From Leucobacter triazinivorans (GTDB taxonomy: Bacteria > Actinomycetota > Actinomycetes > Actinomycetales > Microbacteriaceae): DNA of 64,000 bases. The DNA lies in NCBI RefSeq assembly GCF_004208635.1, contig NZ_CP035806.1, positions 2,666,001 through 2,730,000 of the forward strand, given 5' to 3'. The position numbers were made by a program, and so were the translations under genes. The number at the start of each line of letters is the position of its first letter. Position 1 is the stretch's first letter. The notes under the pieces are model-generated. The model searched no databases. It saw only the letters and a list, made by a program, of their open reading frames with translations, and was not told where the DNA came from. Below, in pieces: positions 40,894-53,532 of the stretch.

Positions 40894-41458
40894 GCGGATC
40901 TCTGCGCCGTCGCCCGGGTCCCGCACGAGGGACGCCGTAACTGCGTCGGGCCGGCCATGAGTCGAAGTACGTAATTTTCACGGATCCGCGAACCCGGATC
41001 TCTTCATAGCGTTCTCGAGTAACGAGGATTCGGGTTTCGACCCGCGACAGGCACTCCTCGTCACCAGGGAAGCGAGGACGCAATGAGAGCTCGGAGAGAC
41101 CCGCTACACGCTCCGCTCGACCGCGCCCCGGGCACGCCCGACGCGCGGCAGCCGAGCCGCGCGCGGCGGATCGGAACGGTCCGCGCCGCAGTGCCCGCCC
41201 TCCCCTCGAGCCGCCGGCCGCCGTCGGCGTCCGGCTGAAAGGCCGGGACGGAGGGCGGCCCTTCCCCGGCTTCCCTCCGTCCCGCATCTGAGCGGAGACA
41301 CCCGTTCGCCGCAGATCCCGATTCGACGCACACCCAGGTCTCACTCGAATCGGGCAGACGGCGCACCCGGCCGCTCGGCTGTCGGGCTCGGTATCGGTGG
41401 CGGCTGCGACCGAGCCCGGCAGCACCCCCCCCTCAGGCGAGGGGGTGCATACGACGGA
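40894..41458. other. Gene-free convergent region with a series of hairpins
   Basis: I see no supported gene in these 565 bp; a 51-codon open frame near 41081 lacks a ribosome binding site and any recognisable features. Four inverted repeats follow one another: GGGACGGAGGG with CCCTCCGTCCC (41245-41283), CCCGATTCGA with TCGAATCGGG (41317-41354), CGGGCTCGGT with ACCGAGCCCG (41383-41418) and GCACCCCC with GGGGGTGC (41422-41448). Confidence 0.6.
41422..41448 (-). terminator. Hairpin after serC
   Basis: GCACCCCC and GGGGGTGC form an 8-bp stem 10 bp beyond the serC stop. There is no U-tract, so it is a possible terminator only. Confidence 0.45.
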
Positions 41459-43407
<1,949 letters not shown>

Positions 43408-43478
43408 TCGCGGGCGCGACACGTACGAAGCCGGGAGCACGCAGAGGACGGAGATGCCGTCCGCGATGGAGTTGATAG

Positions 43479-44846
<1,368 letters not shown>

Positions 44847-44862
44847 CGGAGGTCGCCCGCAC

Positions 44863-44882
44863 TTCTCTCGATATCGAGAGAA
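44863..44882. promoter_or_regulatory. 20-bp perfect palindrome between gdhA and NlpC/P60 gene
   Basis: TTCTCTCGATATCGAGAGAA is fully self-complementary with no spacer, 17 bp after the gdhA stop and 170 bp before the next gene. With no loop and no U-tract it looks more like a protein-binding site than a terminator. Confidence 0.5.
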
Positions 44883-45052
44883 CCGCGGCCGCGAACTCCG
44901 CTGAGAACACGCCAAGTTTCAAGGCTGGTCGAAGGTTCCGTGACCGGAACGTGACATTCCTGAGATCATCGGTTACCCTTGAACGGTCGCGGCTCGAAAG
45001 GGTCGTTTCTCGGACTTGAGAACCGTAAGCGAACGTTAGGCAGATTATTCTC

Positions 45053-45793
45053 GTGATTCAGAACTCCAGCACGGACGTCGTGCTTTCCGGCGACGCCGCG
45101 AAGCCGGCTTCGGCGAAGACGAAGCGAATCGCTCAGATGGCCGGTGCCGCAGTGCTCAGCTTCGGCCTGGTGGGCACCTTCAGCCTCCCGGCCTACGCCA
45201 CGGCGCCCGAGCCCGAAGGGCTGCCCGACGGCTTCGCCGCGGCGCAGACCCTGCAGACGGTCGACGCCGATGACGCGGTGCTTCCTCTCGTCGCTCCGAC
45301 CGGCGAGGTCAGCGCCGAGGCGCTCGAAGAGGAGCGGCGTGCAGAGGAGGCCGCGGAGGCCGAGGAGGCTGCAGCGGCCGCCCGCGCCGCCGAGGAGCAG
45401 GCTGCGGAGGGCGCAGCCGGCCAGCAGGCTGCTCAGGCGTTCTCGGGCAACGACGTTCCGGCCGGTCAGGGCGCGCAGGGCATCGTGAGTGCGGCACTCG
45501 CTCAGCTCGGTCAGTTCCAGGACTGCACCGCGCTCGTCGAGCGCTCGCTGCGCGCGATCGGCATCCCCGCGGGCGACCTCGGCACGCAGGTCGGCGAGTA
45601 CACCGGTCTCGGCGGATCGCTCGTCACCAGCGGCGATTACGCCCCGGGCGACGTGCTCGTGTGGTCCGGTCGTCACGTAGCCGTCTACATCGGCAACGGC
45701 CAGGCTGTCCACGGCGGCTACGGTGGCAACCAGACCGTTGTCGCCGGTGCGTTCATCGACGGCGCCCCCGACGGGGTCGTGCGCTTCGGCTGA
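45053..45793 (+). CDS. Exported NlpC/P60-like hydrolase
   Basis: This 246-residue protein has a late signal peptide (hydrophobic core about residues 29-46, cleavage near AYATA) and a Glu/Ala-rich coiled-coil linker (about 86-128). A C-terminal NlpC/P60-type domain follows (about 140-246). The catalytic Cys is 158 in FQDCTALVERSL and the His is 208 in GRHVAVYIGNGQAVHGG. It probably cleaves peptidoglycan peptides outside the cell. It starts with a GTG lacking a clear ribosome binding site. The layout resembles Rpf/RipA-like wall hydrolases of Microbacteriaceae. Confidence 0.83.
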   Translation: MIQNSSTDVVLSGDAAKPASAKTKRIAQMAGAAVLSFGLVGTFSLPAYATAPEPEGLPDGFAAAQTLQTVDADDAVLPLVAPTGEVSAEALEEERRAEEAAEAEEAAAAARAAEEQAAEGAAGQQAAQAFSGNDVPAGQGAQGIVSAALAQLGQFQDCTALVERSLRAIGIPAGDLGTQVGEYTGLGGSLVTSGDYAPGDVLVWSGRHVAVYIGNGQAVHGGYGGNQTVVAGAFIDGAPDGVVRFG

Positions 45794-45811
45794 GCAGCGC
45801 TCACACATCTT

Positions 45812-45855
45812 CGAGGAGCGGGCGGGGTTTCGACCCCGCCCGCTCCTCGCGTTTG
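45812..45855 (+). terminator. Terminator after NlpC/P60 gene
   Basis: CGAGGAGCGGGCGGGG and CCCCGCCCGCTCCTCG form a 16-bp stem with a 6-base loop (TTTCGA), followed by CGTTTG. It starts 19 bp after the stop. Confidence 0.8.
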
Positions 45856-46010
45856 CGGGTGCAGCGCGACCGCACGCTCGGATCCGGCGCGCGCGAGGGA
45901 GCGCGCCCGACCGGGCGCGCTCTCGGTGTCGCGTCGCCACCGGCGGCGGAACCGGAGGGGCGACGCTGCTAGACTCGTCTCTCGGTGCGAGGCCTCGGCG
46001 CGCACCGTAC

Positions 46011-46083
46011 GCCTTGGTAGCTCAGTGGATAGAGCACCGCTCTCCTAAAGCGGGTGTCGGAGGTTCGATTCCTCTCCAGGGCA
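46011..46083 (+). tRNA. tRNA-Arg (CCT)
   Basis: The 73-nt cloverleaf has acceptor GCCTTGG pairing with CCAGGGC, D-arm GCTC/GAGC, anticodon stem CCGCT/AGCGG with loop CTCCTAA (anticodon CCT), and T-arm GGAGG-TTCGATT-CCTCT. CCA is not encoded. Confidence 0.92.
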
Positions 46084-46203
46084 CTTCGAAGTCGGTACTG
46101 CGGCCGAAGGCTCCTGGCTCGGCGGGATCGACGGGCACCTGAGCGAGGCGCGCCTCACGTGATGCCGTGATCGCCCCGACACCCGCCCGAATCGGGAACG
46201 GCG

Positions 46204-46500
46204 CTACGCGAGACTGAGGAAGAGGCGCTCGAGCTCTTCCGGATCCGATGCGTCCGCCCGATCCGGCTCTGCGAGGCACTCCTGCAGTGCGCTCGACACC
46301 ACCAGGAATCCGGCGCGATCGATCGTCTGGGAAGTCGCTGCGAGCTGCTGCACGATATCTCGGCGGTGGCCGTCCTGCTCGACCGCCGCGATCACCGCTG
46401 CGAGTTGCCCGTGGGCGCTGCGGAGGCGATTCACGATCCTCCGCTGGGCCGCCGCGTCCGATGCTGCCGAAGCGGGCGTGTCCGCTGCCTGGTGCGCCAT
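46204..46500 (-). CDS. CsoR-family repressor, CstR-like, with a single cysteine
   Basis: This 98-residue all-helical protein is of the CsoR/RcnR/CstR family (RRIVNRLRSAHGQLAAVIAAVEQDG). The only Cys is residue 75 in VVSSALQECL, matching the second Cys of CstR-type persulfide sensors. The first family Cys is replaced by Arg46 (GHRRDIV), and the CsoR copper His before the second Cys is Ala. Copper sensing is therefore unlikely. Divergence from a persulfide operon and two palindromic operators support a CstR role. GGAG precedes its ATG. Confidence 0.85.
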   Translation of the reverse strand: MAHQAADTPASAASDAAAQRRIVNRLRSAHGQLAAVIAAVEQDGHRRDIVQQLAATSQTIDRAGFLVVSSALQECLAEPDRADASDPEELERLFLSLA

Positions 46501-46536
46501 TGCTGGTCTCCGTTCTGCGTGTTTCGATCATCGGAC

Positions 46537-46598
46537 TTGACAAGGGGGATACCCCCGGGGGTATAGTGTTGCTATCACCAAGATACCCCCTAGGGTAT
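46537..46598 (+). promoter_or_regulatory. Promoter and twin CsoR/CstR-type operators
   Basis: ATACCCCCGGGGGTAT (46549-46564) is a perfect 16-bp palindrome and ATACCCCCTAGGGTAT (46583-46598) is a near-perfect second site. TTGACA at 46537-46542 and TATAGT at 46562-46567 make a promoter with a 19-bp spacer that holds the first operator, so repressor binding would block RNA polymerase on the plus strand. Confidence 0.8.
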
Positions 46599-46632
46599 TG
46601 AGGTCACAAGTTCGACGAAAGAGGAGTGCCCG

Positions 46633-46818
46633 ATGTGCCGAGCGACGAAGTGCCGTACCTGCGGAAAGACGACCTGGGCGGGCTGCGGTCAGCACGTCGC
46701 GATGGTGAAGATGAGCGTGCCGGCATCCGAGTGGTGCAACGGCAAGCACTCGCCGGCGCAGGTCGAAGCCGCGAAGGCCGAGCGGGGCGGGTTCTTCTCC
46801 CGCCTGTTCGGGCGCTGA
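46633..46818 (+). CDS. Small Cys-rich protein, first gene of sulfur operon
   Basis: This 61-residue protein begins MCRATKCRTCGKTTWAGCGQ, with Cys at 2, 7, 10 and 18 and His at 21, followed by another Cys near 35 and a C terminus FFSRLFGR. The spacing suggests a zinc or redox-active knuckle. AGAGGAG lies 7 nt before its ATG, and it is the first gene after the twin-operator promoter. The 38-residue protein at 47259 has the same N-terminal pattern. The function is unknown; context suggests a persulfide or metal handling role. Confidence 0.75.
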   Translation: MCRATKCRTCGKTTWAGCGQHVAMVKMSVPASEWCNGKHSPAQVEAAKAERGGFFSRLFGR

Positions 46819-46835
46819 GCCGGGAGGAGCGGATC

Positions 46836-47210
46836 ATGGCGACGAAGAATCTGACGCACGACGACTTCGCGGGTCACGTTGCCGGCGACGGCATCGTCTT
46901 CGTGGACTTCTGGGCGGCGTGGTGCGGCCCCTGCCGGGCCTTCGCGCCGGTGTTCGAACAGGCCTCGGAGCAGCACCCCGACATCGTCTTCGCCAAGGTC
47001 GACACCGAGGCGCAGCCGCAGCTGGCGGCTGAGTTCCGCATCACCTCGATCCCGACGCTGATGGTGTTCCGCGACGGGATCATGGTCTACGCCCAGCCCG
47101 GTGCGCTCCGTGCGCCGCAGCTCGACCAGCTCATCCAGGGGGCGCGCGACCTCGACATGGACGACGTGCGCCGGCAGCTCGCCGAGCGCGACGCGCAGCC
47201 GACGGTCTGA
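46836..47210 (+). CDS. Thioredoxin
   Basis: This 124-residue thioredoxin has active site WCGPC (Cys30, Cys33), FWAAWCGPCRAFAPV and the cis-Pro loop TSIPTLMVF. A short C-terminal extension (DDVRRQLAERDAQPTV) exceeds the usual length. GGGAGGAG precedes its ATG, 17 bp after the preceding stop. In this operon it probably reduces persulfides formed by the rhodanese domains or recycles the persulfide-sensing thiols. Confidence 0.92.
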   Translation: MATKNLTHDDFAGHVAGDGIVFVDFWAAWCGPCRAFAPVFEQASEQHPDIVFAKVDTEAQPQLAAEFRITSIPTLMVFRDGIMVYAQPGALRAPQLDQLIQGARDLDMDDVRRQLAERDAQPTV

Positions 47211-47258
47211 CCGTCCCGACATCTTCCACCCCGGCACATCGATAGAGAGGACCCACTC

Positions 47259-47375
47259 ATGTGCGCACGAATCACCTGCTCGACCTGCGGCAAGCCCACC
47301 TGGACCGGATGCGGCCAGCACATCGAGGACGCCCTCTTCGGCGTGCCCGAAGCCGACCGCTGCACCTGCCGCTGA
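47259..47375 (+). CDS. 38-residue Cys-rich protein, paralogue of the protein at 46633
   Basis: The frame ATG 47259 to TGA 47373-47375 encodes a 38-residue protein starting MCARITCSTCGKPTWTGCGQ and ending CTCR. Cys at 2, 7, 10 and 18 and His at 21 occupy the same positions as in the 61-residue protein two genes upstream, followed by a C-terminal CxC. GAGAGGA lies before the ATG, and it sits between trx and the persulfide dioxygenase gene. It is small enough to be missed by gene finders; the conserved Cys pattern and ribosome binding site support it. Confidence 0.75.
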   Translation: MCARITCSTCGKPTWTGCGQHIEDALFGVPEADRCTCR

Positions 47376-47409
47376 CCCTGCAACCGCTCTCGACACGAAG
47401 GATCTGATC

Positions 47410-48840
<1,431 letters not shown>

Positions 48841-48894
48841 TCCTTCTGCCCCTTCCGCCCCCTCGATCACCCGCATCCGTCCAGGAGACCCGGC

Positions 48895-49719
48895 ATGGAA
48901 CCGTCGCTCGTCATCGCACTGCTGCTCGCCGTGCTCGTCGGCGTCTCGCTGGGGCTCCTGGGCGGCGGCGGGTCGATCCTCACCACCCCGATCCTCACCT
49001 ACGTGCTCGGCATGGAGCCGAGAGCCGCCATCGCGTCATCGCTCTTCATCGTCGGCGCGACGAGCGCCTTCGGCCTCATCGCGCACGCACGGGCCGGGCG
49101 GGTGCGCTGGAAGACGGGTGCGATCTTCGGAGTCGCCGGGATGGCGGGCGCCTTCGTCGGCGGGGTGTTCGGAGGAATGATCCCCGGGGCCGTGCTGATG
49201 ATCCTCTTCGCGGGGATGATGATCGCGACAGCCGTGGCGATGATCCGCGGGCGAGCGCGTCGGCCGGCGGCCGAGGGCGGGGCGGAGGCCGCCCCGGAAT
49301 CCGGAGCGGAGGCCGGGGCGGCCCGCAGCTCGGGCCGGCCGCTCGTGAGGATCCTGATCGACGGGCTGCTCGTGGGGCTGGCTACGGGCCTCGTGGGTGC
49401 GGGCGGCGGGTTCCTCGTGGTGCCCGCGCTGAACCTGCTGGGCGGGCTGCCGATGGCCGTTGCCGTGGCGACCTCGCTGCTCGTGATCGCGATGAAGTCG
49501 GCCTCGGGCTTCGCCGGATACCTGCTCGCCGTGCAGATCGACTGGCCCACGGTGCTGGCCTTCACCGCGGTCGCGATCGCGGGATCCCTGCTCGGCGCGC
49601 GCCTCGCGGGCCGCGTTCCCGAGCGCGCGCTGCGACGGGGGTTCGGCATCTTCGTGCTCGCCATGGGCGCCTTCGTGCTCGTGCAGGAGATTCCGAACGC
49701 CCTGGCGGGTCTCGCGTGA
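48895..49719 (+). CDS. TauE/SafE-family sulfite exporter-like permease
   Basis: This 274-residue protein has eight hydrophobic segments in two halves, each with the TauE glycine motif (LGLLGGGGSILTTPIL and GLVGAGGGFLVVPALNLLGG). A variable Glu/Ala-rich loop of about 30 residues separates the halves. Placed after the persulfide dioxygenase, it probably exports sulfite or thiosulfate, or imports a sulfur anion as some members do. The stop overlaps the start of the next gene (GTGA at 49716). Confidence 0.88.
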   Translation: MEPSLVIALLLAVLVGVSLGLLGGGGSILTTPILTYVLGMEPRAAIASSLFIVGATSAFGLIAHARAGRVRWKTGAIFGVAGMAGAFVGGVFGGMIPGAVLMILFAGMMIATAVAMIRGRARRPAAEGGAEAAPESGAEAGAARSSGRPLVRILIDGLLVGLATGLVGAGGGFLVVPALNLLGGLPMAVAVATSLLVIAMKSASGFAGYLLAVQIDWPTVLAFTAVAIAGSLLGARLAGRVPERALRRGFGIFVLAMGAFVLVQEIPNALAGLA

Positions 49720-50404
49720 GCGGCGTCGGAGCGGGCCCTGCGGGCCCCGTGACCCCAGAGGGCGCCGTGACCGCAGCGGGCCCCGCGACCCCAGAGGGCC
49801 CCGTGACCCCAGAGGGCCCCGTGACCGCAGCGGACCCCGTGACCCCCGCGACCCCGGCACGGCCCCGCGTGGGGCGAACGGTGCCCGGGTACGCGGTCCC
49901 GGTGATCAACGAGCGCGAGGCCCGTGCCGCCGCTGGCCTGCTCTTCCTGCCCGGCATCGTGCTCTACGTCACCGCGATCCTCACGGGCACCGCAGATCCG
50001 CTCAAGCCCTTCGGCGCCGTCTTCATGCTCGACATGCTGATCCGGGTGCTCGCCGGCGACCGCTTCGCCCCCTCGCTGCTGCTGGCGCGCCTGATCGTCG
50101 CGCGACAGCGCCCCGAGTGGGTGGGGGCGCCCCAGAAGGTCTTCGCCTGGTGGCTCGGCTACGGCATGGGGACGACCGCCTGCCTGGCGACCGGCCTGCT
50201 GCAGGCTCCGCTCTGGGTGACGCTCGTGCTCTGCGGCACCTGTCTGCTTCTGCTCTTCCTCGAGACCGCGTTCGGCATCTGCGTGGGCTGCGCCCTGCAG
50301 TCCCGGATCTCCCGAACGGCGCCGCAGCACTGTCCGGGCGGCAGGTGCGAGGTGCCCCGGGACGCAGACGATCGCCCGGCCCCGCACGCACCCGACGTCG
50401 AACC

Positions 50405-50414
<10 letters not shown>
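49716..50414 (+). CDS. DUF4395 membrane protein
   Basis: This 232-residue protein has an N-terminal low-complexity stretch (about residues 5-48) of repeats such as TPEGPVT. A DUF4395 domain follows, with four hydrophobic segments starting at VPVINEREARAAAGLLFLPGIVLYVTAI. Cys residues in ETAFGICVGCALQ near 195 and HCPGGRCEV near 212 are typical of the family. DUF4395 proteins often occur with rhodanese and thioredoxin genes and are thought to take part in sulfur transfer at the membrane. The start is the GTG overlapping the tauE stop; the true N terminus could lie after the repeat. Confidence 0.8.
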
Positions 50415-50516
<102 letters not shown>

Positions 50517-50530
50517 TGAAAGGAACGCTC

Positions 50531-50923
50531 ATGCGTCGCATCCTCACCTCGATCGCAGCGCCTCTGGTCGCCGGCGCATTCGCGCTGGGCCTGGCCGCCT
50601 GCTCCACCGCGCCCTCCGCGAGCGCCGGCTCCGCAGCGGGCCTCGACGTCTCCGACGACGCCATCATTCTCGACGTGCGCACCCCCGCGGAATACGCCGA
50701 GGGCCACCTGGCCGGGGCGCAATTGCTCGACTTCACCGGCGGCGAGGTCGCCGCTGCGATCCCGCAGCTCGATCCCGAAGCCGAGTACCTCGTCTACTGC
50801 CGGTCGGGCAACCGCTCAGGCCAGGCGATCGCGCTCATGGAGGCCGCGGGCTTCGGCAATCTCACGAACCTCGGATCACTGGAGCAGGCGGCCGCGGCCA
50901 CCGGAATCGACGTCGTGCGCTGA
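50531..50923 (+). CDS. Rhodanese-domain lipoprotein
   Basis: This 130-residue protein has a lipoprotein signal with lipobox LAAC (Cys24) and one rhodanese domain (IILDVRTPAEYAEGHLAGAQLLDF to the end). The catalytic Cys is in YCRSGNRSGQA near residue 93. It should act outside the membrane as a sulfurtransferase and is the last gene of the sulfur operon. I chose ATG 50531 because AAAGGAA lies before it; ATG 50516 is in frame but starts within the repeat. Confidence 0.88.
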   Translation: MRRILTSIAAPLVAGAFALGLAACSTAPSASAGSAAGLDVSDDAIILDVRTPAEYAEGHLAGAQLLDFTGGEVAAAIPQLDPEAEYLVYCRSGNRSGQAIALMEAAGFGNLTNLGSLEQAAAATGIDVVR

Positions 50924-50987
50924 TCGCGGGCTGCGCTCCGGATCCGACGCAGGATCCGGGTCCGAGCGCACCGTCCCGCGCACGCGA

Positions 50988-51021
50988 GCAGGGGACCCCG
51001 ACCGGAGTCGGGGTCCCCTGC
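50988..51021. terminator. Bidirectional hairpin between rhodanese gene and aceA
   Basis: GCAGGGGACCCCGAC, loop CGGA and GTCGGGGTCCCCTGC form a perfect 15-bp stem between convergent genes. There is no long U-tract on either side. Confidence 0.75.
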
Positions 51022-51040
51022 AGCGCTCAGGCGACGAGAG

Positions 51041-52636
51041 TCAGCTGAACTGGTTCATCGTGTTGTCCTTGCCGCCGGCCTTGAGGGCCGCGTCGCCGGC
51101 GAAGTACTCCTTGTGGTTGTCGCCGATGTCGCTGCCGGCCATGTTCTGGTGCTTCACGGTCGCGATGCCCTGGCGGATCTCCTCGCGCTGCACGTCGCGG
51201 ACGTAGGTGAGCATGCCCTCGTCGCCGAAGTACCCCTTGGCCAGATTGTCGGTCGACAGCGCAGCCGTGTGGTAGGTCGGCAGGGTGATCAGGTGGTGGA
51301 AGATGCCGGCGCGTGCCGAGCCGTCGCGCTGGAAGGTGCGGATCTTCTCGTCGGCCAGCTCGGCGAGCTCGGTGCCGTCGTATTCGACGCTCATCAGCTT
51401 GTCGCGATCGTAGGCCGAGACGTCGGCGCCCTGCTCGGCGAGCTGGTCGTAGGCCTGCTGGCGGAAGTTGAGGGTCCAGTTGAACGACGGGCTGTTGTTG
51501 TAGACGAGCTTGGCGTTCGGGATCTCCTCGCGGATCCGATCCACCATGCCGGCGATCTGCTCGACGTGCGGCTTCTCGGTCTCGATCCACAGCAGATCGG
51601 CGCCGTTCTGCAGCGACGTGATGCAGTCGAGCACGCAGCGGTCCTCGCCGGTGCCGCTGCGGAACTGGTACAGGTTGCTCGCGAGGCGCTTCGGGCGCAG
51701 CAGCTTGCCGTCGCGCTTGATCACGACGTCGCCGTTGCCGAGCTCGGCCTCGGAGATCTCCTCGACGTCGAGGAACGAGTTGTACTGGTCGCCCAGATCG
51801 CCGGGGGCGCTGGTGACCGCGAGCTTCTGGGTGAGGCCGGCGCCCAGCGAGTCGGTGCGGGCGACGATCACGCCGTTGTCGATGCCGAGCTCGAGGAACG
51901 CGTAGCGCACCGCGTTGATCTTCGCGATGAAGTCCTCGTGCGGCACCGTGACCTTGCCGTCCTGGTGGCCGCACTGCTTCTCATCGGAGACCTGGTTCTC
52001 GATCTGGATGGCGCACGCGCCCGCCTCGATCATCTTCTTCGCGAGCAGATAGGTCGCCTCGGGGTTGCCGAAACCCGCGTCGATGTCGGCGATGATCGGC
52101 ACCACGTGGGTCTCGTACGTGTCGATCTGCGACTGGATGAACTCGACGGCGGTCTCGTCGCCCGCGAGGCGGGCGTCGTCGAGCTGGGTGAAGAGCAGGT
52201 CGAGTTCGCGGGCGTCGGCCTGGCGGAGGAAGGTGTAGAGCTCCTCGATGAGCGCGGGCACCGCGGTCTTCTCGTGCATGGACTGGTCGGGGAGGGGGCC
52301 GAACTCCGAGCGCAGGGCCGCGACCATCCACCCCGAGAGGTAGAGGTAGCGCTTGTTGGTGCTCTTGAGGTGCTTCTTGATCGAGATCAGCTTCTGCTGG
52401 CCGATGAAGCCGTGCCAGACGCCGAGGGACTGCGTGTAGACCGAGGAGTCGGCATCGTACTCTGCCATGTCGCGGCGCATGATGTCCGCGGTGTACTGGG
52501 CGATCTCGAGGCCGGTCCTGAAGCGGTTCTGCGCCCGCATCCGGGCGACGTGCTCGGGGCTGATCGCGTCCCAGCCGGAGCCGTTCTGCTCCTTGAGGGC
52601 CTGCACTGCCTCGATATCGTCTTGGAACGCAGTCAT
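51041..52636 (-). CDS. aceA: Isocitrate lyase
   Basis: This 531-residue enzyme splits isocitrate to glyoxylate and succinate for growth on acetate or fatty acids. It has the magnesium/substrate region IIADIDAGFGNPEATY near residue 178, the catalytic Cys loop as KQCGHQDGKVTVP near 213 (KKCGH in the classic short form), and WIETEKPHVEQ and NNSPSFNWT. Its length and the KQCGHQ variant place it in the longer ICL subgroup. The start ATG 52636 follows GAAGGAAA. Malate synthase is not in the window. Confidence 0.94.
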   Translation of the reverse strand: MTAFQDDIEAVQALKEQNGSGWDAISPEHVARMRAQNRFRTGLEIAQYTADIMRRDMAEYDADSSVYTQSLGVWHGFIGQQKLISIKKHLKSTNKRYLYLSGWMVAALRSEFGPLPDQSMHEKTAVPALIEELYTFLRQADARELDLLFTQLDDARLAGDETAVEFIQSQIDTYETHVVPIIADIDAGFGNPEATYLLAKKMIEAGACAIQIENQVSDEKQCGHQDGKVTVPHEDFIAKINAVRYAFLELGIDNGVIVARTDSLGAGLTQKLAVTSAPGDLGDQYNSFLDVEEISEAELGNGDVVIKRDGKLLRPKRLASNLYQFRSGTGEDRCVLDCITSLQNGADLLWIETEKPHVEQIAGMVDRIREEIPNAKLVYNNSPSFNWTLNFRQQAYDQLAEQGADVSAYDRDKLMSVEYDGTELAELADEKIRTFQRDGSARAGIFHHLITLPTYHTAALSTDNLAKGYFGDEGMLTYVRDVQREEIRQGIATVKHQNMAGSDIGDNHKEYFAGDAALKAGGKDNTMNQFS

Positions 52637-52845
52637 GATGTTTCCTTCGTGTCGTGTCGTCATCGTTCACCAGGGCCGTGAGCGGCTTACTTCTCACTAT
52701 TCCCAACTTGAGGCCGCCCCGATCGCGGATTCGGGGGTGAATAACCCCGGTATTTCTGCGAGACAGAAGAAGGCGTGGCCTGGCGGGCGCGGCAACGGCG
52801 CAGCGCGGCACTGCGGGCTGCGCGCGGCGGGCGTGCGGGGAGGGC

Positions 52846-53499
52846 TCAGAACGGCGGGGAGATCAGCAGCTCGACGCGTTCCGCGAGGAAGTCGCGCAGC
52901 GTCGGCGCACCCGCCAGCGGCGCACCGGCGCGCCAGCGCACCCGGAACTCGCCGTCGGCGACCCCGACCGGCAGCTCGCGCCGTGTGCTCCCGGTCGATG
53001 GTGTGAGCGGACCGCCCGCCGGTGCAGCCGAGTCGGCTGAGGCCGCCCCGGGCGCTCTGGGCGCTCCGGACGCCTCTGGCGCCTCGGGTGCTTCTGGCGT
53101 CTCGGGATCCGGCCCCGATTCGTCGGGGCCGAGCGGGATGCGCACCGCGTCGTAGTTCACGGGGGTGCCGGTCTCGTATCCGCCGCGCAGCGCCGCCGCG
53201 GCGATCTCTCTGCGTTCCTCGCGCGAGAGCGACTGGTAGCCGGGGCGTCCGCGCTCGGCAGCGCGCGTCGCGCGTCCCAGCGCGTAGAGCTCGCCGGAAC
53301 CGCCGAGCAGCAGAGGGCCGATCCTCCAGACATCGCCCAGCGGGCGCATGGTGGCAGGGCGCGTCCAGAGCAGCACGCGCCGGGGCGCGACGTACTCGGC
53401 GAGCGCTTCGGCGGGCACGCCGGCGGCGCGCAGCTGCTCGGCCGCCTCGGCGCACGCGCGCGCCGCCCGCTCGGCCGCGCCGGTCCTCTCCGCCGTCAT
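52846..53499 (-). CDS. Conserved hypothetical protein
   Basis: This 217-residue protein has no family I can name with confidence. It has an Ala-rich helical N terminus and a middle part with RVLLWTRPATMRPLGDVWRIGPLLLGGSGELYALGRATRAAERGRPGYQSLSREERREIAAAAL. After it come TPVNYDAVRIPLGP, a Pro/Ala/Glu low-complexity linker (about 140-175) and VRWRAGAPLAGAPTLRDFLAERVELL. The start ATG 53499 lies 6 nt after a TACACT -10, so it is leaderless. It is divergent from the EamA transporter. Confidence 0.7.
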   Translation of the reverse strand: MTAERTGAAERAARACAEAAEQLRAAGVPAEALAEYVAPRRVLLWTRPATMRPLGDVWRIGPLLLGGSGELYALGRATRAAERGRPGYQSLSREERREIAAAALRGGYETGTPVNYDAVRIPLGPDESGPDPETPEAPEAPEASGAPRAPGAASADSAAPAGGPLTPSTGSTRRELPVGVADGEFRVRWRAGAPLAGAPTLRDFLAERVELLISPPF

Positions 53500-53505
53500 C
53501 CGGCC

Positions 53506-53525
53506 AGTGTATCCGCGGATAGACT
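53506..53525. promoter_or_regulatory. Overlapping divergent leaderless promoters
   Basis: AGTGTA at 53506-53511 is TACACT on the minus strand, 6 nt before ATG 53499. TAGACT at 53520-53525 on the plus strand is 7 nt before GTG 53533. The two -10 boxes are only 8 bp apart back to back, so the two RNA polymerases must exclude each other. Confidence 0.6.
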
Positions 53526-53532
53526 GTGGCCG

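Noticed and set aside
41081..41240. A 51-codon frame starting at an ATG in the serC-DUF3027 gap
   Set aside because: It has no ribosome binding site, is rich in Arg/Pro/Ala and shows no recognisable feature.
44847..45052. A c-di-AMP (ydaO-type) riboswitch before the NlpC/P60 gene
   Set aside because: Such switches often precede wall hydrolases in actinobacteria, but I cannot find the conserved core in these 206 bp.
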